Positions 15,794 to 23,858 of a stretch of DNA of 64,000 bases are shown piece by piece (positions within the stretch are counted from its first letter, which is position 1; every line of letters begins with the position of its first letter). The stretch is taken from contig DASVLP010000032.1 in NCBI GenBank assembly GCA_036384795.1, positions 1 through 64,000 on the forward strand. Reading direction: 5' to 3'. Origin of the DNA: Andeanibacterium sp036384795. Lineage in GTDB: Bacteria; Pseudomonadota; Alphaproteobacteria; Sphingomonadales; Sphingomonadaceae. The notes beneath the pieces were generated by a model, which saw only the letters and a program-made list of their open reading frames with translations, was not told where the DNA came from and ran no database searches. The translations under genes were made by a program, and so were the position numbers.

Positions 15794-16774
15794 TCAACGC
15801 GTTGTTTGGTCGATCAGTTCCGCCATGTCAGCGGGCATTTCACTTGTGAATCGTAAAGATTTTCCACTGATCGGATGCACGAAACCGAGCACCGCCGCGT
15901 GGAGCGCCTGGCGGCGAAAATCCAACCGTTTGAGAATCGGACGCAATTCGGAATGCGTGCGGCCATACAGAGGGTCCCCCACTAGCGCATGGCCGATTGA
16001 TGCAAGGTGAACGCGCACCTGGTGCGTCCGTCCGGTCTCCAGCCGGCATTCGACCAGCGCCGAATTCACGAGCGGTTTCAGCACCTTGTAATGCGTGACG
16101 GCATGTTTCCCGCGCGCCGATCCGGGCGCAAGCACCGCCATCTTCTTGCGGTTGGCATCCGAGCGCCCGATCCGCCCGGAAATGGTGCCCGAAGCCGGAT
16201 TTGGCCGGCCCGACACCACCGCGTAATAAGCACGCTCGATCGAATGGTCGGCGAACTGCCGGGCGAGCCCCTCGTGCGCGGCATCGCGCTTGGCAACCAC
16301 CAGCAGGCCGGAGGTGTCCTTGTCGATCCGGTGGACGATCCCCGGCCGGGCGACGCCGCCGATCCCGGAGAGCTGCCCCCGGCAGTGATGCAGCAGCGCG
16401 TTGACCAGGGTGCCGCCCGCATGCCCCGCGGCCGGATGGACGACCAGGCCCGCCGGCTTGTCGATCACGATCAGATCGTCGTCCTCGTAGACCACCTTGA
16501 GCGGGATTTCCTCGGGCGCCGCCTCCGCCGCGGCGGCGGGCGGCACGTCGATTGCAAACGGGGTTCCGGCGTCGACTTTGGCCGACGGCTGGTTCGCCGG
16601 CTTGCCGCCGAGCGTGATTCGTCCCTCGCCGATCAGCGCCTTGACCCGCTCGCGCGACAGCCCGCTCGCCTCGGCCAAAGCCTTGTCGAGCCGCGCCGCG
16701 GCGGCGATCGTTCCGGTGATGATCTGCGGTCCCCCCACGGGTAGGAATGTGGGGATTGGGGACTGATTTCTCAA
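15794..16774 (-). CDS. rluD: RluA-family 23S rRNA pseudouridine synthase
   Basis: A 326-residue enzyme isomerising uridines of 23S rRNA. An S4-like RNA-binding domain comes first (LDKALAEASGLSRERVKALI, about residues 29-48). The catalytic domain has YEDDDLIVIDKPAGLVVHPA and the active-site motif HRIDKDTSGLLVVAK containing the nucleophilic aspartate. The overall order and length fit RluD (positions 1911/1915/1917 in E. coli numbering), although close paralogue RluC cannot be fully excluded. The start at 16774 has about 25 residues before the family core; a shorter start is possible. Confidence 0.88.
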   Translation of the reverse strand: MRNQSPIPTFLPVGGPQIITGTIAAAARLDKALAEASGLSRERVKALIGEGRITLGGKPANQPSAKVDAGTPFAIDVPPAAAAEAAPEEIPLKVVYEDDDLIVIDKPAGLVVHPAAGHAGGTLVNALLHHCRGQLSGIGGVARPGIVHRIDKDTSGLLVVAKRDAAHEGLARQFADHSIERAYYAVVSGRPNPASGTISGRIGRSDANRKKMAVLAPGSARGKHAVTHYKVLKPLVNSALVECRLETGRTHQVRVHLASIGHALVGDPLYGRTHSELRPILKRLDFRRQALHAAVLGFVHPISGKSLRFTSEMPADMAELIDQTTR

Positions 16775-16790
16775 GGTCTCCCTTTCTTGT

Positions 16791-16862
16791 CACCCCAGCG
16801 CAAGCTGGGGTCGCTCGCAAACTGGCGCGACCCGCTGGCGATGCCGGCTTCCGCTGGCATTA
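16791..16862. repeat. two-hairpin repeat, family C
   Basis: Two adjacent hairpins fill the gap between divergent rluD and the JAMM gene. ACCCCAGC-GCAA-GCTGGGGT (16792-16811) has an 8-bp perfect stem and a GNRA loop. ATGCCGGC-TTCC-GCTGGCAT (16841-16860) has an 8-bp stem with one G-U pair. This paired form is of the type dispersed in sphingomonad genomes; only one copy is seen here. It could also fold as a terminator in either direction. Confidence 0.5.
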
Positions 16863-16883
16863 CGATTGGGGCAAGACGAGCAC

Positions 16884-17279
16884 ATGGCCCACCAAGTCGC
16901 CCGTGAAGCCCTCGATGCGATCATCGCCGAGGCCGCGCGCGCCGCGCCCCTCGAGGCATGCGGGCTGCTGCTCGGCGGGGAGGGGCGGATCACCGAAGCC
17001 CGCCCGTGCGTCAACGTCGCGCCCTCCCCGGAAACCCGCTTCGAGATCGATCCCCAGGCGCTGATCGACGCGCACCGCGCCGCACGCGCGGGGGGGCCAG
17101 CGTTGATCGGCTACTATCACTCGCATCCTTCCGGCCCGCCCGAGCCTTCCCCCACCGACCGTGCCCAGGCGGCGGGCGACGGCAAAGCCTGGGCGATCGT
17201 GGCGCAGGGGCACGTGCGCTTCTGGCGCGATGAGGCCGACGGCTTCAAACCGCTTTCCTACACGCCCGTCGACGCCTAA
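16884..17279 (+). CDS. stand-alone JAMM/MPN metallopeptidase (M67)
   Basis: A 131-residue protein consisting of only an MPN+ domain. The zinc-site pattern is exact: glutamate in EACGLLLG (about residues 24-31), then HSHPSGPPEPSPTD, that is H-x-H-x7-S-x2-D. Such bacterial M67 proteins cleave isopeptide or C-terminal peptide bonds next to di-glycine tails of ubiquitin-like or sulfur-carrier proteins, for instance CysO in actinobacteria. No ThiS/MoaD-type carrier or E1-like gene is adjacent, so the substrate is unknown. The ATG at 16884 is preferred; a TTG at 16866 would add six residues. Confidence 0.85.
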   Translation: MAHQVAREALDAIIAEAARAAPLEACGLLLGGEGRITEARPCVNVAPSPETRFEIDPQALIDAHRAARAGGPALIGYYHSHPSGPPEPSPTDRAQAAGDGKAWAIVAQGHVRFWRDEADGFKPLSYTPVDA

Positions 17280-17435
17280 GGCCTCGCCGCGATGCGCCTT
17301 TTCGCACTCTATTCGTCGGGGATTCCTTCGCTCGGCCATGCCTGCTAGAGGGAGCGCAGGGCGCGGGGGGATTTCGAGCCCCAGGACACTGTCAACTTTG
17401 TCAACTTCGTCAGGAAACCGGGCGGTAAGCTGAAC

Positions 17436-18071
17436 ATGACCATCACTTCCGTCGAGCTGGCCAGCCTGATGTGCTCGCGGCTGTGTCACGACCTGCTGAG
17501 CCCGATCGGCGCATTGTCGAACGGGATCGAGCTGCTGGTCGACGAAAAAGATCCCGAGATGCGCCAGCGCTGCTTCGAGCTGCTCGAGCAGAGCGCGAAG
17601 GCGAGCGCGGACAAGCTGAAGTTCTTCCGTCTGGCGTTTGGCGCCGCCGGCGGATTCGGCGATCTCGTCGATGCGCACGAGCCGCGCGCGCTGGTCGCCG
17701 CGCTCGCGGGCGAGAAGATCAAGCTCAACTGGCATGTCGCCGAAGCCGGGCTGCCGAAAGCGGCGGTCAAAGTGCTGCTCAATCTTTCGGCGATCGGAAT
17801 CGACGCGCTGGTGCGGGGCGGCACGCTCGACGTGGGCGCCGAGCTGCGCGACGAAGCCTGCGAGATCGCGGTGCGCGCGGCGGGCGAGCGGCTGGCGTTC
17901 GATCCGGTGATCGGCCGGGCGTTGGAGGGCGCATTGGCCGACGAGGAAATTTCCAGCCGCACCGCGCCCGCCTACATGCTGTCGTTGCTCGCCGCGGAAG
18001 CGGGCGGCGGGCTGCAGTATACGGCGTCCGGCAATGCGCTGCTGATCGGTGCGGTTCTACCGGGCGGTTGA
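17436..18071 (+). CDS. chpT: histidine phosphotransferase ChpT
   Basis: A 211-residue phosphotransfer protein. The first helix has the phosphorylatable histidine at residue 18 in CSRLCHDLLSPIGALSNGIELL, the ChpT signature. The C-terminal part is a degenerate ATPase-like domain without ATP-binding boxes. In alphaproteobacteria ChpT takes phosphoryl groups from the hybrid kinase CckA and passes them to CtrA and CpdR, which govern the cell cycle, motility and ClpXP-dependent proteolysis. No kinase or regulator partner is adjacent. The length is typical. Confidence 0.93.
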   Translation: MTITSVELASLMCSRLCHDLLSPIGALSNGIELLVDEKDPEMRQRCFELLEQSAKASADKLKFFRLAFGAAGGFGDLVDAHEPRALVAALAGEKIKLNWHVAEAGLPKAAVKVLLNLSAIGIDALVRGGTLDVGAELRDEACEIAVRAAGERLAFDPVIGRALEGALADEEISSRTAPAYMLSLLAAEAGGGLQYTASGNALLIGAVLPGG

Positions 18072-18185
18072 AGCAAGAATACGGGTTCGCCGCGAACCTT
18101 CGGAAGACTGTTCTCCGTCTGACGTCAGTGGGAACATTCGGTCCTTTCGCAGGCTGACGGGCGAACGAAAGAGGGAAGTTGGCGC

Positions 18186-18887
18186 TTGTCCGAGCTCGTC
18201 CATCGCGAAGTCCCCTCGCCCAACTGGAACGAGCGGCAATTGCCGGTCTCGATGCTGGTATTGCACTACACCGGCATGCGCACCGCCGACGAGGCCATGG
18301 CGCGGTTGTGCGATCCGCAAGCCGAAGTTTCGGCGCACTACCTGATCGACGAGGACGGGACCGTCACCCGGCTCGTGCCGGAGGACAGGCGCGCGTGGCA
18401 TGCCGGGCGCAGCTATTGGCGCGGAATCACCGACGTGAACTCGGCGAGCATCGGGATCGAGCTGGTCAACCCGGGCCACGAGTTCGGCTATCGCCCGTTC
18501 GCCGACGCGCAGATGGAAGCGCTGATCCCGCTCGTCGCCGAGATCAAGGCGCGCCACGACATTCCGCGCGCGAACGTGGTCGGCCATTCGGACGTCGCCC
18601 CGGCGCGCAAGCTCGATCCGGGCGAGCTGTTCGACTGGGAAATGCTCGCCGGATACGGCCTTGCCCTCGAAACGCCCAAAATCACGCTCGGCATGCCGTT
18701 CGACAACGATGGCGCGCTCATGCTCGCGCTCGAGCGCTGGGGCTACGACATCGCCGAGCCGCACGCCGCGGTCGCCGCGTTCCAGCGCCGCTGGCGCCCG
18801 CGCAAGGTGGACGGGGAGGTCGACGGCGAGATCGGCGCGATGCTGTTCGCATTGCTCTTGGATCGCGACCGCGGATTGACTAGGTAG
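18186..18887 (+). CDS. N-acetylmuramoyl-L-alanine amidase (AmiD-like)
   Basis: A 233-residue zinc amidase of the amidase_2/PGRP fold. Zinc ligands are in MLVLHYTGM (first His), near GHSDVAP (second His) and the following Asp region. WHAGRSYWRGITDVNSASIGIE is the conserved middle strand. The C-terminal 60 residues form a peptidoglycan-binding-like segment (HAAVAAFQRRWRP). It cleaves the MurNAc-L-Ala bond for wall recycling. Start is the TTG at 18186 after a GGGAAG site. No clear signal peptide is seen, so it may be cytoplasmic or anchored otherwise. Its stop codon overlaps the presumed rnpB promoter. Confidence 0.9.
   Translation: MSELVHREVPSPNWNERQLPVSMLVLHYTGMRTADEAMARLCDPQAEVSAHYLIDEDGTVTRLVPEDRRAWHAGRSYWRGITDVNSASIGIELVNPGHEFGYRPFADAQMEALIPLVAEIKARHDIPRANVVGHSDVAPARKLDPGELFDWEMLAGYGLALETPKITLGMPFDNDGALMLALERWGYDIAEPHAAVAAFQRRWRPRKVDGEVDGEIGAMLFALLLDRDRGLTR
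18858..18886 (+). promoter_or_regulatory. candidate rnpB promoter
   Basis: TTGGAT at 18858-18863 and TAGGTA at 18881-18886 are separated by 17 bases and lie about seven bases before the RNase P RNA 5' end. The -10 overlaps the last codons of the amidase gene. Both hexamers match the housekeeping consensus only in part. Confidence 0.4.
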
Positions 18888-18892
18888 CGAGG

Positions 18893-19313
18893 AGCCAGGG
18901 GGCCGGGCAGCCGCGTCATAGCTTGCTATGCCGAGGAAAGTCCGGGCTCCACGGAAACGAGGGTGGCGGGTAACGCCCGCCGGGCGAGGCGCTTGCTGCC
19001 GAAGCCCAGGGAAAGTGCCACAGAGAGCAAACCGCCGATGGCCTCGCGCAAGCGGGGCACAGGCAAGGGTGAAAGGGTGCGGCAAGAGCGCACCGCGGGC
19101 CTGGCAACAGGAACGGCATGGCAAACCCCACCCGGAGCAAGACCGAATAGGGACAGCGCGCCTTTTGGCAGGGGAGTTCCGCCCCGAGCTGTCCGGGTTG
19201 GTTGCTTGAGCCGCGGAGCGATCCGCGGCCTAGAGGAATGGCTGCCGTCGCGGGGCCGGTCCGTTTCGGATACCGCTCGCGATACAGAACCCGGCTTACA
19301 GGCCCCCTGGCGC
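18893..19313 (+). ncRNA. rnpB: RNase P RNA, class A
   Basis: The catalytic RNA that matures tRNA 5' ends. Helix P1 is formed by GCCAGGGGGCC at 18894-18904 and GGCCCCCTGGC at 19301-19311, a perfect 11-bp pairing that defines both ends. The universal P4 strands are present: GAGGAAAGTCCGGGCTCC near 18940 and ACAGAACCCGGCTTACAGG near 19285. The internal blocks GAAAGTGCCACAGAGA and GAAAGGGTGCGGCAAGAG also fit the class A core. It begins about five bases after the amidase stop and ends about four bases before the convergent ugd stop, with no separate terminator visible. Confidence 0.97.
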
Positions 19314-19317
19314 TCCG

Positions 19318-20622
19318 CTATGTCCGTCCGACGCTGACGTAAGTGAACCCTGCCTCGCGTATCTCGGCGGGTTCGTAGACGTTGCGCAAGTCGACCAGCA
19401 GCGGCGCCTTGGCGAGCTGCTTTATCCGCTTCAGGTCGAGCGCGCGGAACGCGTCCCATTCGGTGACGAGCACCACCGCGTCGGCCCCCTCGATCGCGGC
19501 GTAAGGGCTGCCGGCCATCATCACTTCGGGCATCAGCGGGCGGGCCTGCTCCATGCCTTCGGGGTCGTAGGCGGTGACTTCGGCGCCCGCATCGATCAGC
19601 GCCTGCGCGATCGCGATCGAGGGCGCGTCGCGCATGTCGTCGGTGTTGGGCTTGAAGGTCAGGCCCAGCAGTGCGACCCGCTTGCCGCGGCCTTCTCCGC
19701 CGAGCGCCTCGACCACCTTGCGGCCCATCGCGCGCTTGCGGCTGTCGTTCACCTTGACGACCGCCTCGACGATCCGCGTGGGACTGCCGAAGTCCTCGGC
19801 GGTCTTCAGCAGCGCGAGCGTATCCTTGGGAAAGCACGAGCCGCCGTAGCCGGGCCCCGCGTGGAGGAACTTCGGCCCGATGCGGTTGTCGAGCCCGATT
19901 CCCCGGCTGACGTCCTGCACGTCGGCGCCGGCCTTCTCGCACAAGTCGGCGATCTCGTTGATGAAAGTGATCTTGGTCGCAAGGAACGCGTTCGCCGCAT
20001 ACTTGATCAGCTCGGCGGTGCGGCGGCCGGTGAACAGGATCGGCGCCTTGTTGAGGAACAGCGGGCGATAGACCTCGCTCATCACCTGGCGCCCGAACTC
20101 GTCCTCCGCCCCGATCACGATCCGGTCGGGCCGCTTGAAATCGCCGATCGCCGCGCCTTCGCGCAGGAACTCGGGGTTCGAGACCACCGCGAAACGCACT
20201 TTGGTGCCCGAATCGCGGATGATCTGCTCGACCTGGTCGCCGGTCCCGACCGGCACCGTGGACTTGGTGACGATCGTCGCCGGCGCGCTGAGGTGCTGTC
20301 CGATCTCACGTGCGACCTCGTGCACGAACGTGAGGTCGGCATGGCCGTCGCCCCGGCGCGACGGGGTGCCGACCGCGATGAAGATCGCCTCGGCTCCTTC
20401 CATCGCCTCGGCGATGTCGGTGGTGAACGCCAGCCTGCCCGCCTGCACGTTGGAGGAAACCAGCGCGGCAAGGCCCGGCTCGTAGATCGGCATCACGCCG
20501 TCGAGCAGTGAGGCGATCTTTGCCGGATCCTTGTCGACGCACGTCACCTCGTGGCCGAAATCGGCCAGGCAGGCCCCCGAGACCAGGCCGACATAGCCTG
20601 CGCCGACCATTGCGATCTTCAT
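19318..20622 (-). CDS. ugd: UDP-glucose 6-dehydrogenase
   Basis: A 434-residue NAD-dependent enzyme oxidising UDP-glucose to UDP-glucuronate for polysaccharides. The Rossmann loop is at the N-terminus (MVGAGYVGLVSGACLADFGH). The catalytic cysteine is in GPGYGGSCFPKDT, with lysine in NPEFLREG and the linker helix FINEIADLCEK. The C-terminal UDP-binding domain has GLTFKPNTDDMRDAPS. All are intact and the length is normal. It overlaps the stop of the upstream phosphatase gene by four bases. UDP-glucuronate feeds exopolysaccharide of the sphingan type, though no other such gene is adjacent. Confidence 0.97.
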   Translation of the reverse strand: MKIAMVGAGYVGLVSGACLADFGHEVTCVDKDPAKIASLLDGVMPIYEPGLAALVSSNVQAGRLAFTTDIAEAMEGAEAIFIAVGTPSRRGDGHADLTFVHEVAREIGQHLSAPATIVTKSTVPVGTGDQVEQIIRDSGTKVRFAVVSNPEFLREGAAIGDFKRPDRIVIGAEDEFGRQVMSEVYRPLFLNKAPILFTGRRTAELIKYAANAFLATKITFINEIADLCEKAGADVQDVSRGIGLDNRIGPKFLHAGPGYGGSCFPKDTLALLKTAEDFGSPTRIVEAVVKVNDSRKRAMGRKVVEALGGEGRGKRVALLGLTFKPNTDDMRDAPSIAIAQALIDAGAEVTAYDPEGMEQARPLMPEVMMAGSPYAAIEGADAVVLVTEWDAFRALDLKRIKQLAKAPLLVDLRNVYEPAEIREAGFTYVSVGRT

Positions 20623-21437
20623 TCTGCCTCCGCTTCCGCCTTGCGCGCGAACGTGCCGACCACGCCCTCTGTCACCCGGGTCTGGATCAGCCTGCGACCC
20701 GTGCCCTCCAGCACCAGCGCGGTCAACCGCCCGGAGCTGAACGCGCCGGTGTCGATGCCGATGCGGTTCTCGCGCAGCTCCGCCTCATCGTAGACGGTGT
20801 GGCCGTGGACCACGACGTGCGAGTGCGGTTCGGCAAACGACAGGAACGGCTCGCGGATCCAGCGCAAGTCCTGCGGCGATTGGCTATCGACCGGGACCTC
20901 GGGCAGGATCCCCGCATGGACGAAGGCATAACCGCCGATCATCACCACGTCTTCCAGGCCGCTCAGGAACTCGAGATCGGCTTCGGGCACTTTCTGCCGC
21001 ATCAGCTCCTGCAGTGCGGCGAACTCCTTCTTCTTGCGCGGCGCGGTCTCGAACTCGATGCCGTAGCTCGCCAGCGTCTCCTTACCGCCGAACTGCAGGA
21101 AATGGCGCAGGACCTCGCGGTTGTCGAAGCTCGCGAGGAACATCTCCTCGTGATTGCCGGCAAGGATGCGCACCGTGCGCCGCTGCTGCCATTCGCGTGC
21201 GCGGGCGACCACGCCGGCGCTGTCCGGCCCGCGGTCGACCAAGTCGCCCAGCAGCACCACCGTGGTGCGCGCGGGGACGCCGGCGGCATCGTCCCGCTCG
21301 ATCGCGGCGATCATCGCGTCGAACAAGTCGAGCCGGCCGTGGATGTCGCCGATCGCGTAGACGCGCTGGCCCGACGGGATCGCGGGTCGGCGCTCCCTGG
21401 CGGCAAAACCGAACATCTGGCGAAGGGACTGGAACAT
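20619..21437 (-). CDS. metallophosphatase (serine/threonine phosphatase-like)
   Basis: A 272-residue calcineurin-like phosphoesterase. The metal-binding motifs are in order: GDIHGRLD, GDLVDRGPDS and GNHEE, followed by a histidine in FVHAGI and another in VVHGHTV. The arrangement matches the lambda-phosphatase/ApaH branch that removes phosphate from Ser/Thr or dinucleotides. Gene end and ugd start overlap (ATGA), so the two are translationally coupled; a link to regulation of exopolysaccharide is possible but not shown. The start ATG at 21437 fits the family. Confidence 0.88.
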   Translation of the reverse strand: MFQSLRQMFGFAARERRPAIPSGQRVYAIGDIHGRLDLFDAMIAAIERDDAAGVPARTTVVLLGDLVDRGPDSAGVVARAREWQQRRTVRILAGNHEEMFLASFDNREVLRHFLQFGGKETLASYGIEFETAPRKKKEFAALQELMRQKVPEADLEFLSGLEDVVMIGGYAFVHAGILPEVPVDSQSPQDLRWIREPFLSFAEPHSHVVVHGHTVYDEAELRENRIGIDTGAFSSGRLTALVLEGTGRRLIQTRVTEGVVGTFARKAEAEAE

Positions 21438-21460
21438 CGATTTTTCTCAGCTCGCGCGAA

Positions 21461-21475
21461 TTGCCATTATCGCAA
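21461..21475. promoter_or_regulatory. weak inverted repeat upstream of phosphatase/torF
   Basis: TTGC-N7-GCAA with an ATTAT centre lies in the 274-base divergent gap, which otherwise shows no clear motif apart from the AAGGAAG ribosome site of torF. It faintly resembles metal-regulator operators, but the spacing differs from the bfd palindrome. Confidence 0.2.
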
Positions 21476-21711
21476 ATTGACGCAAGCTATGTCTCCTGTC
21501 GTGAACCTGAACGGCGGAGACTACCGCTGTGGTGCAAAATCCACACTTAACGCCGTTTGTAAGGCGGCCGCGGCGATTTGTCTTGTGCAATGCAGCAATG
21601 GGCGGCAAGTTCCTTGCGCATTCCGCTCAGGACCGCACCGCAAAGAGATGCGGCCTCGGATCGCGCAGGTGGGACGAAGCAGACCAATCCTAAGCAATAA
21701 GGAAGATCGCC

Positions 21712-22482
21712 ATGCTTACGTCCGTCCGCAGCCTTCTGGCTGCAACCATCCTTGCCGGCTGCGCGTTCGCCGCGACACCCGCACTGGCCGACGATGCGGC
21801 TCCGGCCGACCCGACCCCCGAATTCACCGTTACCGGCAACGTGGCGCTGGTCACCGACTATCGCTTCCGCGGCGTGTCGCAGTCGGCGGGCGATCCGGCG
21901 ATCCAGGGCGGCCTCACGCTCAACCACAAGAGCGGCCTTTACGTCGGCGCCTGGTCGTCGTCGATCAACTTCGCGAACGTCGGCGCGGACGCGACTTTCG
22001 GCAACCAGGAGCTCGATCTGTTCGGCGGCTGGACCGGCAGCCTGACCAATAACCTGACTCTCGACGCAGGCCTGCTCTACTACGCCTATCCCGGCGGCCA
22101 TGTCGGCAAGGCGGAGTTCTTCGAGCCGTACGCCTCGCTGTCGACCACGGTCGGGCCGGCGAAGCTCAAAGTCGGCGCCAACTATGCGTGGAGCCAGGAC
22201 GCGATCTACAACGACGACAACCTCTACCTCTACACCAACGTCGACATCGGCATTCCCAACACGCCGGTGACCGTCTCGGGCCACCTCGGCTATCAGGACG
22301 GTCCCCTCGCGGCCGACTTCTGGTCGAGCCCCGACGAGACCACGTGGGACTGGTCGATCGGCGCCTCGGCTACGGTCCTCGGCCATCTGTCGCTCGGGGT
22401 CGCCTATGTCGGGAACGGATCGCCGGCCATCGACGGCCTGACCGACGACGCAGTGGTCGGAACGCTCAGCGCAAGCTTCTAA
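21712..22482 (+). CDS. TorF-family putative porin
   Basis: A 256-residue outer-membrane beta-barrel. A signal peptide occupies about residues 1-26 (hydrophobic stretch ending PALA). The mature part starts with the family mark TGNVALVTDYRFRGVSQS, then YVGAWSSSINF and NQELDLFGGWTG, alternating strands ending in an aromatic C-terminus (GTLSASF). Members are conserved in proteobacteria, and a role in ion or small-solute passage is assumed. A strong bidirectional terminator follows. Confidence 0.9.
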   Translation: MLTSVRSLLAATILAGCAFAATPALADDAAPADPTPEFTVTGNVALVTDYRFRGVSQSAGDPAIQGGLTLNHKSGLYVGAWSSSINFANVGADATFGNQELDLFGGWTGSLTNNLTLDAGLLYYAYPGGHVGKAEFFEPYASLSTTVGPAKLKVGANYAWSQDAIYNDDNLYLYTNVDIGIPNTPVTVSGHLGYQDGPLAADFWSSPDETTWDWSIGASATVLGHLSLGVAYVGNGSPAIDGLTDDAVVGTLSASF

Positions 22483-22502
22483 AGCCGCCTGGACGTATTC
22501 GG

Positions 22503-22540
22503 ACGGGGGCCCGGCAGCCATGCGGCTACGGGCCCCGTTT
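22503..22540 (+). terminator. strong hairpin after torF
   Basis: GGGGCCCG (22506-22513) pairs with CGGGCCCC (22529-22536); an inner AGCC/GGCT extends the fold, and GTTT follows. It separates torF from the convergent SIMPL gene and may serve both, with better T-residues on the plus strand. Confidence 0.65.
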
Positions 22541-22544
22541 GCGT

Positions 22545-23318
22545 TCAGCGCAAATAGAATTCGATCGTGGTGACGACCCGGACTTTCTTGAACGGAGTGT
22601 CGGACATCCCCCACCCCCCGCCGCCGCCGTTATCGCCATCGGTGCTGTCGCGCGCCGCGATCGAGAAATAGCCCTGGGTCGCGGACTTGATCCCGCCAAC
22701 CCCGGTGCCGCTGTCCTTGGCGAACTGTTCGGCCGCGGCGCGCGCATCCTTGGTCGCTTCGGCCACCATCGCCGGCTTGACCCGGTTGAGCCCGGTGAAC
22801 GTATAGGCCATCCCCGAGCCTTCCTCGAGCTGCACGCCGCGGCGCACCAGCTCGAACTGGCGCCGCACCGCCGCTTGCGCGCGGACGATGTCGTGGGTCC
22901 GCAACGTCATGCGTTGCCTCACCGTGAAGCGCAGCACGCCGTTGTCGGTGGAACTCATCACGTTGACCCCGGCCGGCTGCAGCGCATCGCCCGGGAAGCC
23001 GAGTTGCCTGAAGAACGCGCCGATCTGCGCGGTGTCGCGGTCGACGCTTTGCTGCGCGGCCGCCAGATTGTCCGCCGTCGCCGAATAGGAAATCGTCCAG
23101 ATCGCAAGGTCCGCGGTCACATCGCGCTCGGCCAACCCGCGCACGGTCACCGAACGATCGGCCGCCTTGGCGCGGACCAGCCCATTACCGAGCGCATATC
23201 CGCCGACGATCAGGCCGAACGAAAGGATCGCGGCGCTGCCGAGCCAGCGCCACGTTCGCGGCGCTTTCCAGAAAGCGGTGGCGGAAAGGGATGGTTCTTC
23301 GGTAGGGTCCTCGCTCAT
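22545..23318 (-). CDS. SIMPL-domain (DUF541) protein
   Basis: A 257-residue protein with one membrane anchor near residues 25-45 (WLGSAAILSFGLIVGGYALG) and a periplasmic SIMPL domain: VTVRGLAERDVTADLAIW, then QQSVDRDTAQIGAFFRQLG and the closing VRVVTTIEFYLR. SIMPL proteins (BP26/OMP28 relatives) form ring-like oligomers in the envelope; role poorly defined. A Gly-rich loop (DGDNGGGGGWG) precedes the last strand. The ATG at 23318 has GAGGA seven bases upstream; the longer open frame is not supported. Confidence 0.85.
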   Translation of the reverse strand: MSEDPTEEPSLSATAFWKAPRTWRWLGSAAILSFGLIVGGYALGNGLVRAKAADRSVTVRGLAERDVTADLAIWTISYSATADNLAAAQQSVDRDTAQIGAFFRQLGFPGDALQPAGVNVMSSTDNGVLRFTVRQRMTLRTHDIVRAQAAVRRQFELVRRGVQLEEGSGMAYTFTGLNRVKPAMVAEATKDARAAAEQFAKDSGTGVGGIKSATQGYFSIAARDSTDGDNGGGGGWGMSDTPFKKVRVVTTIEFYLR

Positions 23319-23410
23319 CGTTGGTATCCTCGCGTGTCCGCGGATCGGACGGCGGATGGATGCTATTCTGTCGATGAACCGTGCTTTAATGGCGACGAAT
23401 GGAGTCAAAC

Positions 23411-23845
23411 GTGGTCAAATACCTCCACACCATGATCCGCATCAGCGACCCGGACGCGACGCTGAGTTTTTTCAAGCTGCTCGGCCTGGAGGAAGTGCGC
23501 CGCATGGAAAACGAGAAAGGGCGCTTCACCCTGTTCTTCCTCGCCGCGCCGGGCCAGGCGGACGTCGCTGAAGTCGAGCTGACCTACAACTGGCCGCCCG
23601 AAGAGGGCGAAGCCGAACACTATTCCGGCGGCCGCAACTTCGGCCATCTCGCGTACCGGGTCGATGACATCTACGCGACCTGCCAGCGATTGAGGGACGC
23701 GGGGGTGACGATCAACCGTCCGCCGCGCGACGGACACATGGCCTTCGTGAAGACGCCGGACGGGATCTCGATCGAGCTGCTGCAAGACGGCCATCTCGAG
23801 CCGCGCGAGCCGTGGGCGAGCATGGAGAACTCCGGCACCTGGTAG
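23411..23845 (+). CDS. gloA: lactoylglutathione lyase (glyoxalase I)
   Basis: A 144-residue metalloenzyme converting the methylglyoxal-glutathione adduct to S-lactoylglutathione. Metal ligands and strands of the vicinal oxygen chelate fold are visible: HTMIRISDP (His), EVELTYNW (Glu), FGHLAYRVDD (His) and ISIELLQDG (Glu). The GTG at 23411 has a GGAG seven bases upstream and gives the normal MVKYLHTMIR start; an ATG at 23399 is possible. It is divergent from the SIMPL gene and 13 bases before the antiporter gene. Entner-Doudoroff flux in this organism makes methylglyoxal detoxification relevant. Confidence 0.95.
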   Translation: MVKYLHTMIRISDPDATLSFFKLLGLEEVRRMENEKGRFTLFFLAAPGQADVAEVELTYNWPPEEGEAEHYSGGRNFGHLAYRVDDIYATCQRLRDAGVTINRPPRDGHMAFVKTPDGISIELLQDGHLEPREPWASMENSGTW

Positions 23846-23858
23846 GCCGGCCTTACGA

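Noticed and set aside
18928..19337. Short open frames inside the RNase P RNA gene
   Set aside because: The region is accounted for by conserved RNase P RNA helices and has no ribosome sites.
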